DNA of 64,000 nucleotides from Prorocentrum cordatum (taxonomy: Eukaryota; Sar; Dinophyceae; Prorocentrales; Prorocentraceae). Of the stretch, positions 46,886 to 57,830 are shown piece by piece. The position numbers and the translations under genes were made by a program. The stretch covers positions 373,865 through 437,864 of the forward strand of contig CAUYUJ010018048.1 in the NCBI GenBank assembly GCA_963575745.1, given 5' to 3'. Under the pieces are notes generated by a model. It was not told where the DNA came from, ran no database searches, and saw nothing but the letters and a program-made list of their open reading frames with translations. Every line of letters begins with the position of its first letter. Position 1 is the stretch's first letter.

Positions 46886-47985
46886 GTATAACGGACCACT
46901 TCGAGCGGCCCGAGTTCGCTCATGCTGTGCTTTGCGGCCCTTGAGGGCTTTGCTCGTGAGTTGGAGTAAGCCTACAGCCCTGCAGAGATCGCATCTCAGA
47001 TCTACTGCTACTGTCGGGCGGCGGTCCCAGAACAGGCAGCGGCCCCTCGCCCGCTGTGCCCCAGTTCGGAGCTCACGATCGGCATCGTTAAGCACGTCCT
47101 CATTCTCGTTTGAGAGCGTTGTCTCTGTTGTTTTAGTGCTCGGCCTCGCTGTTTTGAGCCCTGGTTTCAGAAGGCACCCTTTCCCACAGAGGCGGTGCTT
47201 GCCCCAGGCTTGACGTTTTCGAGGACATGCCCGCCCTTCCTGCCCCGCAGTGCCGCCGTGTTGCGGCCGCTTCTCCGTCCTCTGCTGCCTTTTTCGAGTG
47301 TTGCCCGAGTGCCCATGTCTGAGCTCTTGGGGCACTCAGCACTCCGACCTCCACCCTCCAGCATCCGACTTTCCACCTCCACTCCCACCTGCCGACCACC
47401 CAGCACTCCGACTCCAGCATCCGGCTTCCGACTCTCCACTTCCACCTGCACCACTTGACCTCCGGCGTCCACCAGTTCATAACTCAGCACCCCGGCCTCG
47501 GCAAACAAGGACTACAAGCACTGAGGGCCCTCGGCCCCCCCGCGCAGGCCCTCAAGGGCCCCGCTCCCGGCGGAACCGCGCGCTCGCCTCGCCTCGCCTC
47601 GCCATGTCTGAGCTCTTGGGGTCGCCTCCAGTTCCACCCATGATCTGGGGGGCAGGATGCCTCATGAAGTTCGCAGGCGATATTTGTCCTGACGGCCCTG
47701 GGTTCGGGGCAGAGCATCCAGCTGTGGCCTCAGCAGGTTGGGTTTGTGGCATCCTTGCATCCTGACGCATTGCGTGCTGTTGCAAGGGTGCATCGGCCTG
47801 CTCTGGACCCCTGTATGTGTGTCAATGCGGCCAAGCTTCTTGTTGTCATTCACGTCCTGTTCGCCTTGTCCCCATCACGTATGTTTGCTGACTTGCAGTT
47901 TTGATATGATGGGCATGATGAGCGTGGGCGGATCGACATCGCCACATGTGTTGCGGCTACTGCTCACATGTGGCGCTTGCTTTTG
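46886..47985. other. unassigned, with a degenerate minisatellite
   Basis: 47,330-47,460 repeats ACTCCGAC, CCACCTCCACT and CAGCATCCG motifs. CATGTCTGAGCTCTTGGGG occurs at 47,314 and 47,603. No gene recognised. Confidence 0.35.
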
Positions 47986-48200
47986 GAATCTAGTCGATGG
48001 GTGGGGCGATATCCAGCTCTTTTCGATTGAGGGCCATGCTGCCCAAGCCGATGCAACATGGGCAGATCCACACCACGGCATCATAATGGTCACGATGCGG
48101 CCGACCGGCTGGCCAAAGGTGCTGCTGAGTCTGGTGGGTACTTCCCTCAGCAAGCGTTCTCCGCTCAGGGTCTTATTCACAACATGCATAGTGTTTGGGG
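47986..48200 (+). pseudogene. RNase H remnant of a non-LTR (LINE-type) retroelement
   Basis: GDIQLFSIEGHAAQAD (48,010-48,057) resembles the strand ending in the (K/V)xGHA block of retroelement RNase H. After a frameshift, NGHDAADRLAKGAAESGG (48,079-48,132) resembles the C-terminal G-N-x-x-AD-x-LAK-x-GA block. Only this fragment is recognisable; upstream RT motifs are not seen. An LTR-element RNase H is less likely given the ADRLAKGA form. Confidence 0.45.
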
Positions 48201-48327
48201 CATTGAAGTGGCCGTTTGGCGGTTAGGGTGCTTGACTGCGGGCGGGCATCTCTTTCAGTCAAAACAGGGAAGCCATACCTGTCCCAAAACTGGCGTGTAT
48301 TATCTGCAACCTGGTGCAGCCTTCCGC

Positions 48328-48412
48328 TGTCTTGGTGGGTCTGTGGCGCCTTACTGCGGGGCCTTATTGTCTGTGAACGGATGTCTTGGTGGGTCTGTGG
48401 CGCCTTACTGCG
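48328..48412. repeat. 54-bp tandem duplication
   Basis: TGTCTTGGTGGGTCTGTGGC followed by GCCTTACTGCG occurs at 48,328 and again at 48,382. Confidence 0.85.
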
Positions 48413-50030
48413 CTCGCCCCCCGACCCCAGGCCCTCCGTGCAGCTCAGAGAAACTCTTGCGTGCTATGACGGGTTGAGGGAGTGTTTTGCACAGCCTCTT
48501 GGCTCTCTGGTTGCGTTTCGGCTGCTTGCGGGCCGAATGTTCCAGAGACATGACCGGATATCAGTGCACCTCTGAAACCTGGGGGGCGCGGGACGCGCCG
48601 TGGCCTCCACCCCCGCGAACACAAAGAAGAGAACGCTATGGGAACGCGGGGCGTCGGCTCAGGGGTGACCCTGGGCCAGTTCCAAAAATTCGGAGGACGA
48701 CGACGAGGGCACGAGCGCAGAGGGGGGAACGAACGACACGGCGACAGGCGAGGAAAGGAACGCCGGTCAGCGGGGTGGCATTCGCGCCCGCGCGCCAGCA
48801 TCCGTGCCCCTGCTCGGCTGGATGGGAAAAATGAGGGGGAGGGAGAGGAGGGAAGACGGAAGAGGGTGAGGAAGAGCAACCGCGCAGCGAACAAACGCGG
48901 ACCAGGAGAAGTTGGGGGCAGGGGCAGCGGGGGGTGGCTGGGGCAGTCGGCGGCGTCAGGTGGTCGGCGGTCGCTGAGCGTTAAGCGGGGGCGGGGCCGA
49001 CGGCGGGGGCGGGGCGGGAGAAGGGGGGGCTGCCCCAGGGCTCTGGGCAGGCAGCTCAAAGGCCCGTCCGCCGTGGATGCCACCAAGCGCGTGGCCGTTG
49101 CTCTCGCTCGCGGCTGAAGGCGTCGCAGCACTGCCCGCGCATTCCTTTTGTGAAGGGCGATGAAAAGTCGCCGGGCAAGCCGGTCTCGGCCGCGAGCGCG
49201 GCGTCGTCTCAGGTTGTGTCGGCCGCGCGTTTGGGCAGCACCGCGAAGGCGATCGCGCCTCGCGGCCCCATCCGCCGCCGTGGGCCTCCCGTGCCATCGT
49301 CAGGCTAGCCTCCGAGCACCTGCGCGCCGTGTCTAGGTGAAGGCGGTTCTGCCCCACGTATCTGGTCGCCGCTGCGTCGCCGCCGCCTTTGGCGGCCGAA
49401 GTCGCGAGCAGATCCGCGCGGAGGCCAGAGGTAACGGCGAAGTCCAACGCCGCTGGCGTGCTGCTGCGCCACAACGGAGCGACCAGGTCGCTGCCGGTTG
49501 CCTCCTGCTTTGGCTTGGGCGTTTACTGAACAGCCCTGTCCTGTTCTATTATTTTTCAAGGTGCGTTTGTTACTGGGTTTCGCTTGTCGGGGTGCTTATT
49601 ATGAAGGTGGTTTCAGGACCCTCTTTTAAGCACTCCGGCGGCAAGCCCCCAGTGCCCCATCTTGTGCTTGTTCGAGACCCCGTCCCCCTGTCGTGTGTTC
49701 AGCTGCCTACAAAAGGTCGGGCACCAGGGACAGACAGCAAGCAGTCTCTGCTCACCGCAAGGGCCGGCGGTTGCTGGATGCGCCGATTATGCGTGCATCA
49801 GTTGCCTCCTCGTGGGTCCACGCTCTTGCTGCCATTGTTCGCCACATGTTTCAGATTGGGTGCCCAGGGTTTCGAAAAGACGGGCGAATAGGGAGTTCAA
49901 GCTCGGAGCCAAATTGTGTCGATCATTTTCTTCTGTCCTGTTTTTACTACGTGTGCGTTGCCCCAAAGTGGCTTCGGCTTGTTTGAATGACCCAGTCATT
50001 CCGCATATTGTGCGCGGGAGGAGAAGAGGT
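48413..50030. other. unassigned GC-rich DNA
   Basis: Open frames such as 48,638-49,117 (+), 48,445-49,131 (-) and 49,337-49,891 (+) overlap each other, are Arg/Gly/Pro-rich, and match no family I know. I cannot choose a real gene among them. Confidence 0.3.
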
Positions 50031-50942
50031 AGCAGGACGAGGGAACAGGAATTGGAGGAGGAGGAGGATAAGGAGGCGGAGAAGGAGCAGGAGGGCGAGG
50101 AAGAGGGACAGGCGTAGGAGGACGAGGACGAGGAGGAGGAGGAGGCCTCCCCCCCAGGCTGCTGCGGATGCCCGCGAAGCGCGCGCAGTCGCCCCAGGTG
50201 GCCCGCGCCGCGGCCAGCGGGGGGCGGGGCGGGCACCCGGGCTGGCGGCGAGGAGCGAGGTGGCGGAGGAGGGCAGCCTCCCCGTGCCTCCCTTCCACCC
50301 TCCCTCTCCTCCTCTCGTCCTCCCCTTTCCTCCTCACTCTCCTTCTCCTCTTCCTCCTTCCTCCTCCTCCTCCTCCTCCTCCTCTCCCTCTTCCTCCTCC
50401 CCCTCCCTTTCCTCCTCCGCCATCCTCTTCCTGCCTCCCCCTGCTCCCTCCCCCCCTCCCCCTTTCCCCTCTTCCCCTTGCCGTTGCTACGGGCCCCTCC
50501 CCGAAGCGCCTTTATTTGTTTGTGCCTTCTCCTCTTCCTTTGCCCCCCCGTCCTCATCGTCCTGCTTCTCGTCATCCCTGCCCTCCCCGCGGGCAGGGGG
50601 GACGGAGGAGGAGGAGGAGGAAGAGGACGAGGATAAGGACGAGGAGGAGGAGCAGGGGGAGGAGGAGGAGAAGGAGGAGGAGGTGGCGGAGGAGGCGGAT
50701 GACGATGATGCTGATGATGTTGATGATGTTGATGATGAGGGTGATGATGATGACGATGATGATGATGGTGACGATGCTGAGGATGATGGTGATGTTGATC
50801 ATGATGATTATGACGATTATGATACTGACGCAGATGGTGGTGATTATGCTGGTGATGATGATGCTAATTATGATGAAGATGCTGATGCTGCTGATGAGGA
50901 GGGGGAAGAGGAGGAGAAGGATTACGAAGAGGACGAGGACTA
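50031..50942. repeat. GGA, CTC and GAT arrays
   Basis: GGA/GAG (50,045-50,150), CCTCCT-rich (50,270-50,480), GGA (50,605-50,690), then GAT with GCT/GGT variants (50,700-50,905), ending GAGGAC. Confidence 0.9.
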
Positions 50943-51065
50943 ATGATAATACTAACAAGGCGAACCATGATAAGTGGATTGCTACGAAGAAACATATTAG
51001 TAACACCATGGATAATACTCGCCATGCGAAGACGGTTCATACTAATACTCGCATTGGGGTATTGC
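50943..51065. other. short spacer between arrays
   Basis: Non-repetitive and moderately AT-rich. No gene. Confidence 0.4.
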
Positions 51066-51100
51066 CAATACTAGTAATACGGGTACTACTACTACTACTA

Positions 51101-51131
<31 letters not shown>

Positions 51132-51256
51132 GACTACTACTACTACCACTACTACTACTACTACTACGACGACTACTATTACTACTACTACTACTATTAC
51201 TACTACTACTACTACTACTACTACTACGACTACTACTACTACTACTACCACCACTA

Positions 51257-51306
<50 letters not shown>

Positions 51307-51558
51307 GCTAGTACTACGACTGTTCATAATGCGAATAAGGAGAATACTTTGCAAGCGACGACGACTACTACTTTTACGACGACGACGTTTACTACAACGA
51401 TTACTACTACTACTATTGCTACTACTACTACTACTACTACTGCTACTGCTACTGCTACAACTACTACTACTTCTACTTCTACTACTACTACTAGTACTAG
51501 TACTACTACTACTACTACTACTACTACTACGACTACTACTACTGTGACTAATACTAAC
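51066..51558. repeat. ACT trinucleotide array
   Basis: ACT with ACG/ATT/GCT variants and a 60-bp interruption (51,310-51,365). Confidence 0.95.
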
Positions 51559-52070
51559 ACCATACAAAAGAGAATACTCATACTATTAGTATGGCTACGA
51601 ATAATAACGCTACTAGTTTATATATATATATATATATATAAAAAAACACATCTTCGGACTGATAGTACCATCGAGAAAAGCGAAGATGACGCATCTGAAC
51701 ACGATCACTAATCGAAGTACCAGTAAATTTACCAATGATATTATTCGTGAATGCAGGTGACAGAAGTAACTACTCATACTGATAGGGCTACTGAGGCGTA
51801 TCTGAATATTTATACGAATGCGAATAGCAATATTGTTATGACACATCATAACAGCAAAACAAATAAGCCTATGAACCCAACTAAGAACATGTACTTACTA
51901 TTAGTATGAATACGAAGAAGATACACTTTAACACCTACAATATTAGAAGAATAATGATAATGATCCCAACACTAATTATATAATTGATGATAATATTGGT
52001 ACCAAGAATAATCATAATACTAATAAGCATACAAATCATACAACTGAGAAGAAGAGTCTACAACGAAGAA
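51559..52070. other. AT-rich island
   Basis: Markedly AT-rich compared with the rest of the window. Contains a TA run (51,618-51,642) followed by AAAAAA, and scattered AATACTAA/ATACGAAT motifs that look like decayed ACT/AAT repeats. No gene recognised. Confidence 0.5.
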
Positions 52071-52345
52071 CAGGAGGAGGAGGAGGCGGAGGCGGAGGCG
52101 GAGGCGGAGGCGGAGGAGGCGCAGGAGGAGGCGGAGGAGGAAGAGGAGGGGGAGGGGGAGGAGGAGGAACCCAGCACCATGCGGCACACCCAGCTGTGTT
52201 ACCTCCGTGGTTCCTTGAGGTGGCCGCGCGTGCGAGGGGATGGGGAAGGCGTTTGGGGGATCATCTGCGCGCGCATGCGCGCGCGCGCGTGTGTGTGTGT
52301 GTGTGTGTGTTTTTGTGTGTGTGTGTGTGCGTGTGTGCTCGCATC
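52071..52345. repeat. GGA/GGC array and GT array
   Basis: GGAGGC repeats (52,073-52,170). About 110 bases of non-repeat follow, then GC/GT dinucleotides (52,265-52,340). Confidence 0.85.
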
Positions 52346-52505
52346 ACGCTCCCAAGCCACCTCTACTTCCTCCTTCCTTGTCCTCGCCCGTCCTGGCCCC
52401 CTCCCATTTACACATGATTACGGGCTCTGGCTCTGGGCCCACGGCCCCCCCCCAGATGGGATGGGTCCCAGGGCTCCACGGCGCTCCCCCCAGATGGAAT
52501 GGGGG
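52346..52505. other. spacer
   Basis: CCCCCAGATGG(A/G)ATGGG occurs twice (52,447 and 52,488). No gene. Confidence 0.4.
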
Positions 52506-52538
52506 GGAAGGCGACGACGACGATGACGACGGCGACGG

Positions 52539-52569
<31 letters not shown>

Positions 52570-52945
52570 TACGGCGGTGACGACGGCGATGACGACGACG
52601 TCGGCGACGACGACGACGACGACGTACGGCGACGGCGACGACGGCGACGATGGCGACGACGGCGACGACGGCGACGACGACGACGGCGACGACGGTGACG
52701 GTGACGACGACGACGTACGACGACGGCGGCGACGACGGCGACGACGACGACGGCGATGACGACGACGGCGACGACGGCGACGACGACGACAACGGGGGCG
52801 GCGGCGACGACGACGACCTCCGGAGCTCTCTTGGAGCACCACAGCACCACACCACACCCACAGGGGGGGGGGGGACCACCGCGCGGGGGGGGGCACCGCG
52901 CGGGGGGGGGGGGGCGATGGCATCAGCATGAGGGGGGGGGCCAGA
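52506..52945. repeat. GAC/GGC array and G-runs
   Basis: GACGAC/GGCGAC (52,510-52,820). Then long G-runs (52,862-52,940) separated by ACCACCGCGC and CACCGCGC, which could form quadruplexes. Confidence 0.85.
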
Positions 52946-53288
52946 CCCTGGACCATGTATGACTCTCGCGCGCATGCGCTGCCTCAACCCCCGCCCTTGG
53001 CCTGTGGGAGCGTCTTGGATGGTCCCCCGTCGCCATCAGCGCTTTGCGCCTCGTGCCTCCCCGCTCCGTCGGGCTTCGCTGCCTACCGGCCTTCCCTGTG
53101 TTCTCTTGGGCCCCGCCTCGTCACGCCGCGTTCCCCGCCGTGCCCTGCAGCGCCCCCGTTTTTGCGGCCCCGACTCGCCGCCGCTTCGTCTTGCGACGAC
53201 GCGCTCCGCCGGGAAGCGAACTCTGGCCGCTGGCATCCCCACAACATGAACTGCCGACTGAACCCCACTAGCGCGTCAGAGGAAACGC
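52946..53288. other. unassigned
   Basis: No gene recognised. Confidence 0.3.
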
Positions 53289-53293
53289 GTGTG

Positions 53294-53334
<41 letters not shown>

Positions 53335-53475
53335 GTGTGTGTGTGTGCGTGTGTGTGCGCGTGTGTGTGTGTGTGTGTGTGTTTGTGTGTTTGTGTTTGT
53401 GTTTGTGTGTGTTTGCGTTTGCGTGTGCGTGTGCGTGTGCGTGTGCGTTTGCGTATGTGTGTGTGTGTGCGTCGG
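53289..53475. repeat. GT/GC dinucleotide array
   Basis: GT with regular GC and TTT variants. A further short GT block lies at 53,625-53,660. Confidence 0.92.
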
Positions 53476-54260
53476 CGCCTCTCAGTGGGCCCGACTTCCT
53501 CTTCCCCTGTCGCGCCGGGTCTCTTCCTCCTCCATGCATTGCGGCCTTAATTTGCATACAGCGTGTCCCCTGTTGCCAACCCGCTGGAGCAGTCGCCCTC
53601 TGCCCAGCCGCCGACGCAAAGTGTGCGTGTGTGTGTGTGTGTGAGTGTGTGTGTGCGTGCTCCTAGAGCATGATTGGGAATGATCTCTGATCGCTACCCC
53701 GTTCTTTTTACCCGTGCAGGGATGTGGTATTTTAACCTCCCGTTCTGACAGTGGCACACGTACAGGTTCGTGTTTGGCCGCCGCGTGGGTCATCAAGGCT
53801 AGCGTAATCGGGGGCAGTCACCCGTATACGTTTGCATGAGCAGTCCGCGGTATTTTCTTCAGCACGCCTGTCTCTTCGTTCACGGCAGGGGCTCACGCCG
53901 TAGACGACGTTGTTTCTCACGCTGCGCAGAAAGTTAAATCCGCTGTTCTGGTCAGAGAAAGCGTGCCCGTGCTTCCCGATCCCCCTGGTCGAGACTGTCC
54001 GCCTAATACACGTGTGTTCAGAGGCCTCGGACAGAAATATTGGCTCCGAGATCAGGGGGAGACCATTGGAACCGTTCCCGTCCTGAGGCCGTTTGATGTT
54101 TTCCTCCTTTTTCGTTCGTGTGTGTGTGTGTGTGTGCCCGCTTGGGCCCCTGACGTTTACTTCCATGCTCTTGACGACTGGTCCTGAAGCGGGCCAGTCC
54201 TTTGCTTTCTTTCCCGCTGCCCCAACCCAGAAACATCTTCGACAAAGACGGGCCTGGTAA
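53476..54260. other. unassigned, open on the minus strand
   Basis: A long minus-strand frame crosses this stretch; it includes SEASEHTC and FSDQNSGFNFLRSVRNNV. It looks protein-like, but I recognise no family and the frame continues into satellite sequence. GT block at 54,118-54,137. Confidence 0.3.
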
Positions 54261-54261
54261 A

Positions 54262-54362
54262 TCTGACTGGCTGACTCGCTGACTGGCTGGCTGGTTGGCT
54301 GGCAGACTGGCTCCTCACTGACTGGCTGGGTGGCTGACCGACCGACCGATTGACTGATTGAC
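54262..54362. repeat. GACTGGCT-type short repeat
   Basis: Irregular GACTGGCT, GGCTGGCT and GACCGACC copies. Confidence 0.7.
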
Positions 54363-54463
54363 CGGGGTGGACACTCTCTTTCGACGTTGCAATGTTTTGG
54401 TCGCGTCTGCCCGTGGGGATGTCGGCCCCTTGGGGCCAGGTTTTCACCTTGAAACGTTTGTCC

Positions 54464-54834
54464 TCCCAACCATCCTGTGGTATTGGGTCTTCGTTTTGAA
54501 GAGACGGTCCCCGCGTTCCTCCTCTCTTTTCTCCTCTCCTCACCTCCTCCCTCCTCCCCCTCCTCCCTCCTCCCTGCGTTTGACCCACCCAGTACAGCGT
54601 TTAGTGGCCCCATAGGGAGCTCCACCGAAGCCCCCAGTGGGACACCGTTTCGTGGCCCCCTCCTCTCTCCTCCCTGCGTTTCACCCACCCAGCACAGCGT
54701 TTCGTGGCTCCACCGAACCCCCAAGTGGGACCGCCCGCGCGCGTCCCATACACCCAATTGAGCATTTCCACCCACCCGGTACAGCGCTTCGTGGTCCCAT
54801 AGGGAGCTCCACCGAACCCCAAGTGGGACCACCC
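54464..54834. repeat. satellite module 4: shared leader, ~104-bp units
   Basis: The leader (54,464-54,560) matches those at 6003, 7406 and 22,868: TCCCAACCATCCTG, TATTGGGT, CTTCGTTTTGAAGAGA, then a CTC-rich tract. The following units are unrelated to the 101/102-bp family: CACCCACCCAGTACAGCG, TTTCGTGGCCCCATAGGGAG, CTCCACCGAA. About three units are visible before the gap; the first is shortened. Confidence 0.65.
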
Positions 54835-54934
54835 NNNNNNNNNNNNNNNNNNNNNNNNNNNNNNNNNNNNNNNNNNNNNNNNNNNNNNNNNNNNNNNNNN
54901 NNNNNNNNNNNNNNNNNNNNNNNNNNNNNNNNNN
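54835..54934. other. assembly gap of exactly 100 N
   Basis: A run of 100 undetermined bases, typical of a scaffold gap of unknown size, placed at the start of a hexanucleotide array. Confidence 0.99.
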
Positions 54935-56248
54935 CGCACCCGCACCCGCGCACGCGCACGCGCACCGCACCCGCACCCGCGCCCGCGCACGCGCACGCGC
55001 ACCCGCACGCGCACGCGCACGCGCACGCGCACGCGCACGCGCACGCGCACGCACACGCACACGCACACGCACACGCACACGCACACGCACACGCACACGC
55101 ACACGCACACGCACACGCACACGCACACGCACACGCACCCGCACACGCACACGCACACGCACACGCACACGCACACGCACACGCACACGCACACGCACAC
55201 GCACACGCACACGCACACGCACACGCACACGCACACGCACACGCACACGCACACTCACACGCACACGCACACTCACACGCACACGCACACGCACACGCAC
55301 ACGCACACGCACACGCACACGCACACCCACACGCACACGCACACGCACACGCACACGCACACGCACACGCACACGCACACGCACACGCACACGCACACGC
55401 ACACGCACACTCACACTCACACTCACACTCACACTCACACTCACACTCACACTCACACTCACACTCACACTCACACTCACACGCACACTCACACGCACAC
55501 TCACACTCACACGCACACGCACACGCACACGCACACGCACACGCACACGCACACGCACACGCACACGCACACGCACACGCACACGCACACGCACACTCAC
55601 ACGCGCACGCACACGCACACGCACACGCACACGCACACGCTGCCACGCGCACTCGCACGCTGCAGCGCACGGCGCTCGCGCCGCGCACGCGCACGCGCAC
55701 GCGCACGCGCCTCACAACGCGCACGCGCACTGCGCACGCGCAGCGCGCGCACGCCACCGGCGCACGCGCCGCGCACGCGCACGCGCACGCGCAGCGCACG
55801 CGCACGCGCACGCAACGCGCATTCGCATTCGCATTCGCATTCGCATTCGCATTCGCATTCGCATTCGCATTCGCACTTCGCATCGCATTCGCATTCGCAT
55901 TCGCATTCGCATTCGCATTCGCATTCGCATTCGCATTCGCATTCGCATTCACATTCACATTCGCATACACTCACACTCACACTCACACTCACACTCACAC
56001 TCACACTCACACTCACACTCACACTCACACTCACACTCACACTCACACTCACACTCACACTCACACTCACACTCACACTCACACTCACACTCACACTCAC
56101 ACTCACACTCACACTCACACTCACATTCACATTCGCATTCACATTCACATTCACATTCACATTCACATTCACATTCACATTCACATTCCCATTCCCACAC
56201 CCACACCCACACCCACACCCACACCCACACCCACACCACACACACACA
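54935..56248. repeat. 1.3-kb hexanucleotide array (ACACGC and relatives)
   Basis: Blocks in order: CGCACG (to about 55,050), CACACG (to 55,410), CACACT (to 55,480), CACACG again (to 55,640), scrambled CGCG-rich (55,640-55,815), CATTCG (55,815-55,950), CACACT (55,970-56,125), CACATT (56,125-56,190), CACACC (56,195-56,235). Long Arg-Val, Ala-His and Ser-His frames are artefacts. Confidence 0.95.
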
Positions 56249-56430
56249 CACAATTTAGCATTTCCACCCACCCGGTACCGCACTTCGTGACCCCATAGGG
56301 AGCTCCACCGAAACCCTTCAGTGGGACCGCACGCATGCGTCCCACACGCCCAATTTGGCATTTTCACCCACCCAGTACAGCGTTACGTGGCCCCATAAGG
56401 AACTCCACCGAAGCCCCGTGGCGCTGCCTC
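56249..56430. repeat. end of satellite module 4
   Basis: Two more ~104-bp units resume directly after the hexanucleotide array with AATTTAGCATTTCCACCCAC and TTTGGCATTTTCACCCACCC. Confidence 0.75.
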
Positions 56431-56640
56431 GAGGGAGGAGGGTCAGGGGAGGGAGGAGAGGATGGAGGGGTACATGGAGGAGGCGAATGGCGGAGGGGGA
56501 GGGAGGAGAAGAAGGGGAGCCGAAGGAGATGGGTGGAGGAGGAGAACAAGAAGGAGGAGGAGGAGGAGGAGGAGGAGGAGGAGGAGGAGGAGGAGGGGGG
56601 AACGGGGGGAAGGGGGAGCTGGAGGACCAGCAGACCCCCC
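56431..56640. repeat. GGA array
   Basis: GGAGG-rich throughout; pure GGA/GAG at 56,545-56,600. Confidence 0.85.
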
Positions 56641-57335
56641 GCCCCCCTCCTCGCAGGGCAGCCGGTCGAGGTCGTGCTCGCGGTGGCCCCAGTGGAGCCC
56701 CAGTCTGGCCGAGCGCCCGCTGCGGCGGGAAACTGGTGGGGGAGGGAGGAGGGGAACAGGATGATCAGGTGCTCTCGGGTCCTACCTCCCCGACATCGTC
56801 TCACTGTAAAGAAATATGACGGACGGTTTGCTGAATTTCGGCCTCCAGGGTTCTTCACCGTGCCCTGGCACCGTCAAATTTTATGGTGAAATGAAAAGCC
56901 AGTGCGGGGCAGGGGTCCAGAACTCTGGGAAGCCTCGCTGTGAAAGAATCACGACTTCGGGTGTCGGGGTCCACCGTGTGGAAAGGACCTGTCAGGCCCT
57001 CGCCCCACATGGGCCCACTGGTCGCTGCTGCTGGCCATTCAGCAGGCATTTTCGCATCAGCTGGCCAGCCTCCCACGTAAGCAGCACCATCAACCATCAC
57101 GGCTTGCAAGACTGCAATGGTCCGCCGAGGTGGTTCTGTATCCATTCGGCACCCCGCCGCCCCCGTCTCGGCAACCCGCCTGCCAGCTCTCGCATTCACA
57201 TACTCCCGCACCATATTGTAGCTGATGCGCCAGTGCTCTCACAGTGCCAGTCGCTGCCACTACGCGCCTTTTCCTAAACGCTGCTCGCGATGCCAGCCTC
57301 CGCTGTCACTGCCTGTCGCATCGCACACACTGAGC
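56641..57335. other. unassigned
   Basis: No gene recognised. ATTTCGGCCTCCAGG at 56,836 matches the TTTCGGCCTC dispersed repeat of 3.3 and 5.5 kb. Confidence 0.3.
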
Positions 57336-57830
57336 CTAGCATGGTAGCTGATGACGCCTGCTACCTGTTCGCACTGCCAGCCACCGCTGCCGGTGCCTGC
57401 CCGGTCGCACTGGCAGCCAATGCTGTCACTGCCTGCCTGGTCGTTCCAAGTGCGTTGTAGCTGAGAGCGCCTGCTGTCTTCCTGCGCTGCCAGCCACCGC
57501 TGCCACTGCCTGCATTGTTGCCTGACAAGCCACTGCTGCCACTGCCTGCCTTGTCGCACGCGCTGGTCCCAGCGGTGTAGTTGAGGTTGCCTGCAGCCTT
57601 CTCGTAAAGTCAGCCTCCACTGCCACTGCGTGCCGCGTCGCTCGCGCTGGTCGCAGCGGTGTAGCTGAGGGTGCCTGCAGCCTTCTCGCAAAGTCAGCCT
57701 CCACTGCCATTGCCTCCGTTGTTGCTCGCGTTTGTCCCTGCGTCGTAGCTGAGAGTGCAAGCAACCTTCTCGCAAAGTCAGCCTCCGCTGCCACTGCCGG
57801 CTTTGACGCAGGACATGCCACTGTCTGCTC
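57336..57830 (-). repeat. 84-bp minisatellite, open on the minus strand
   Basis: Exact 84-bp spacing of CAGCCTCC(A/G)CTGCCA at 57,611, 57,695 and 57,779; older diverged units lie back to 57,340. On the minus strand the unit is 28 codons, with ADFARRLQAPSATPLRPAR repeated in frame within a 300-codon ORF (58,328-57,426). The ORF may be an accident of a unit length divisible by three. Confidence 0.7.

Noticed and set aside
48413-49560. Arg/Gly-rich RNA-binding-like ORFs
   Set aside because: Overlapping open frames on both strands with composition expected from GC-rich DNA; no RGG-box regularity or domain.
53732-55636. 634-codon Arg-Val / Ala-His / Cys-Ala repeat proteins
   Set aside because: They come from the hexanucleotide array and run across 100 undetermined bases.
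54935-56248. telomere
   Set aside because: The hexamers are ACACGC/ACACTC/ATTCGC, not TTTAGGG or TTAGGG, and satellite sequence continues on both sides.
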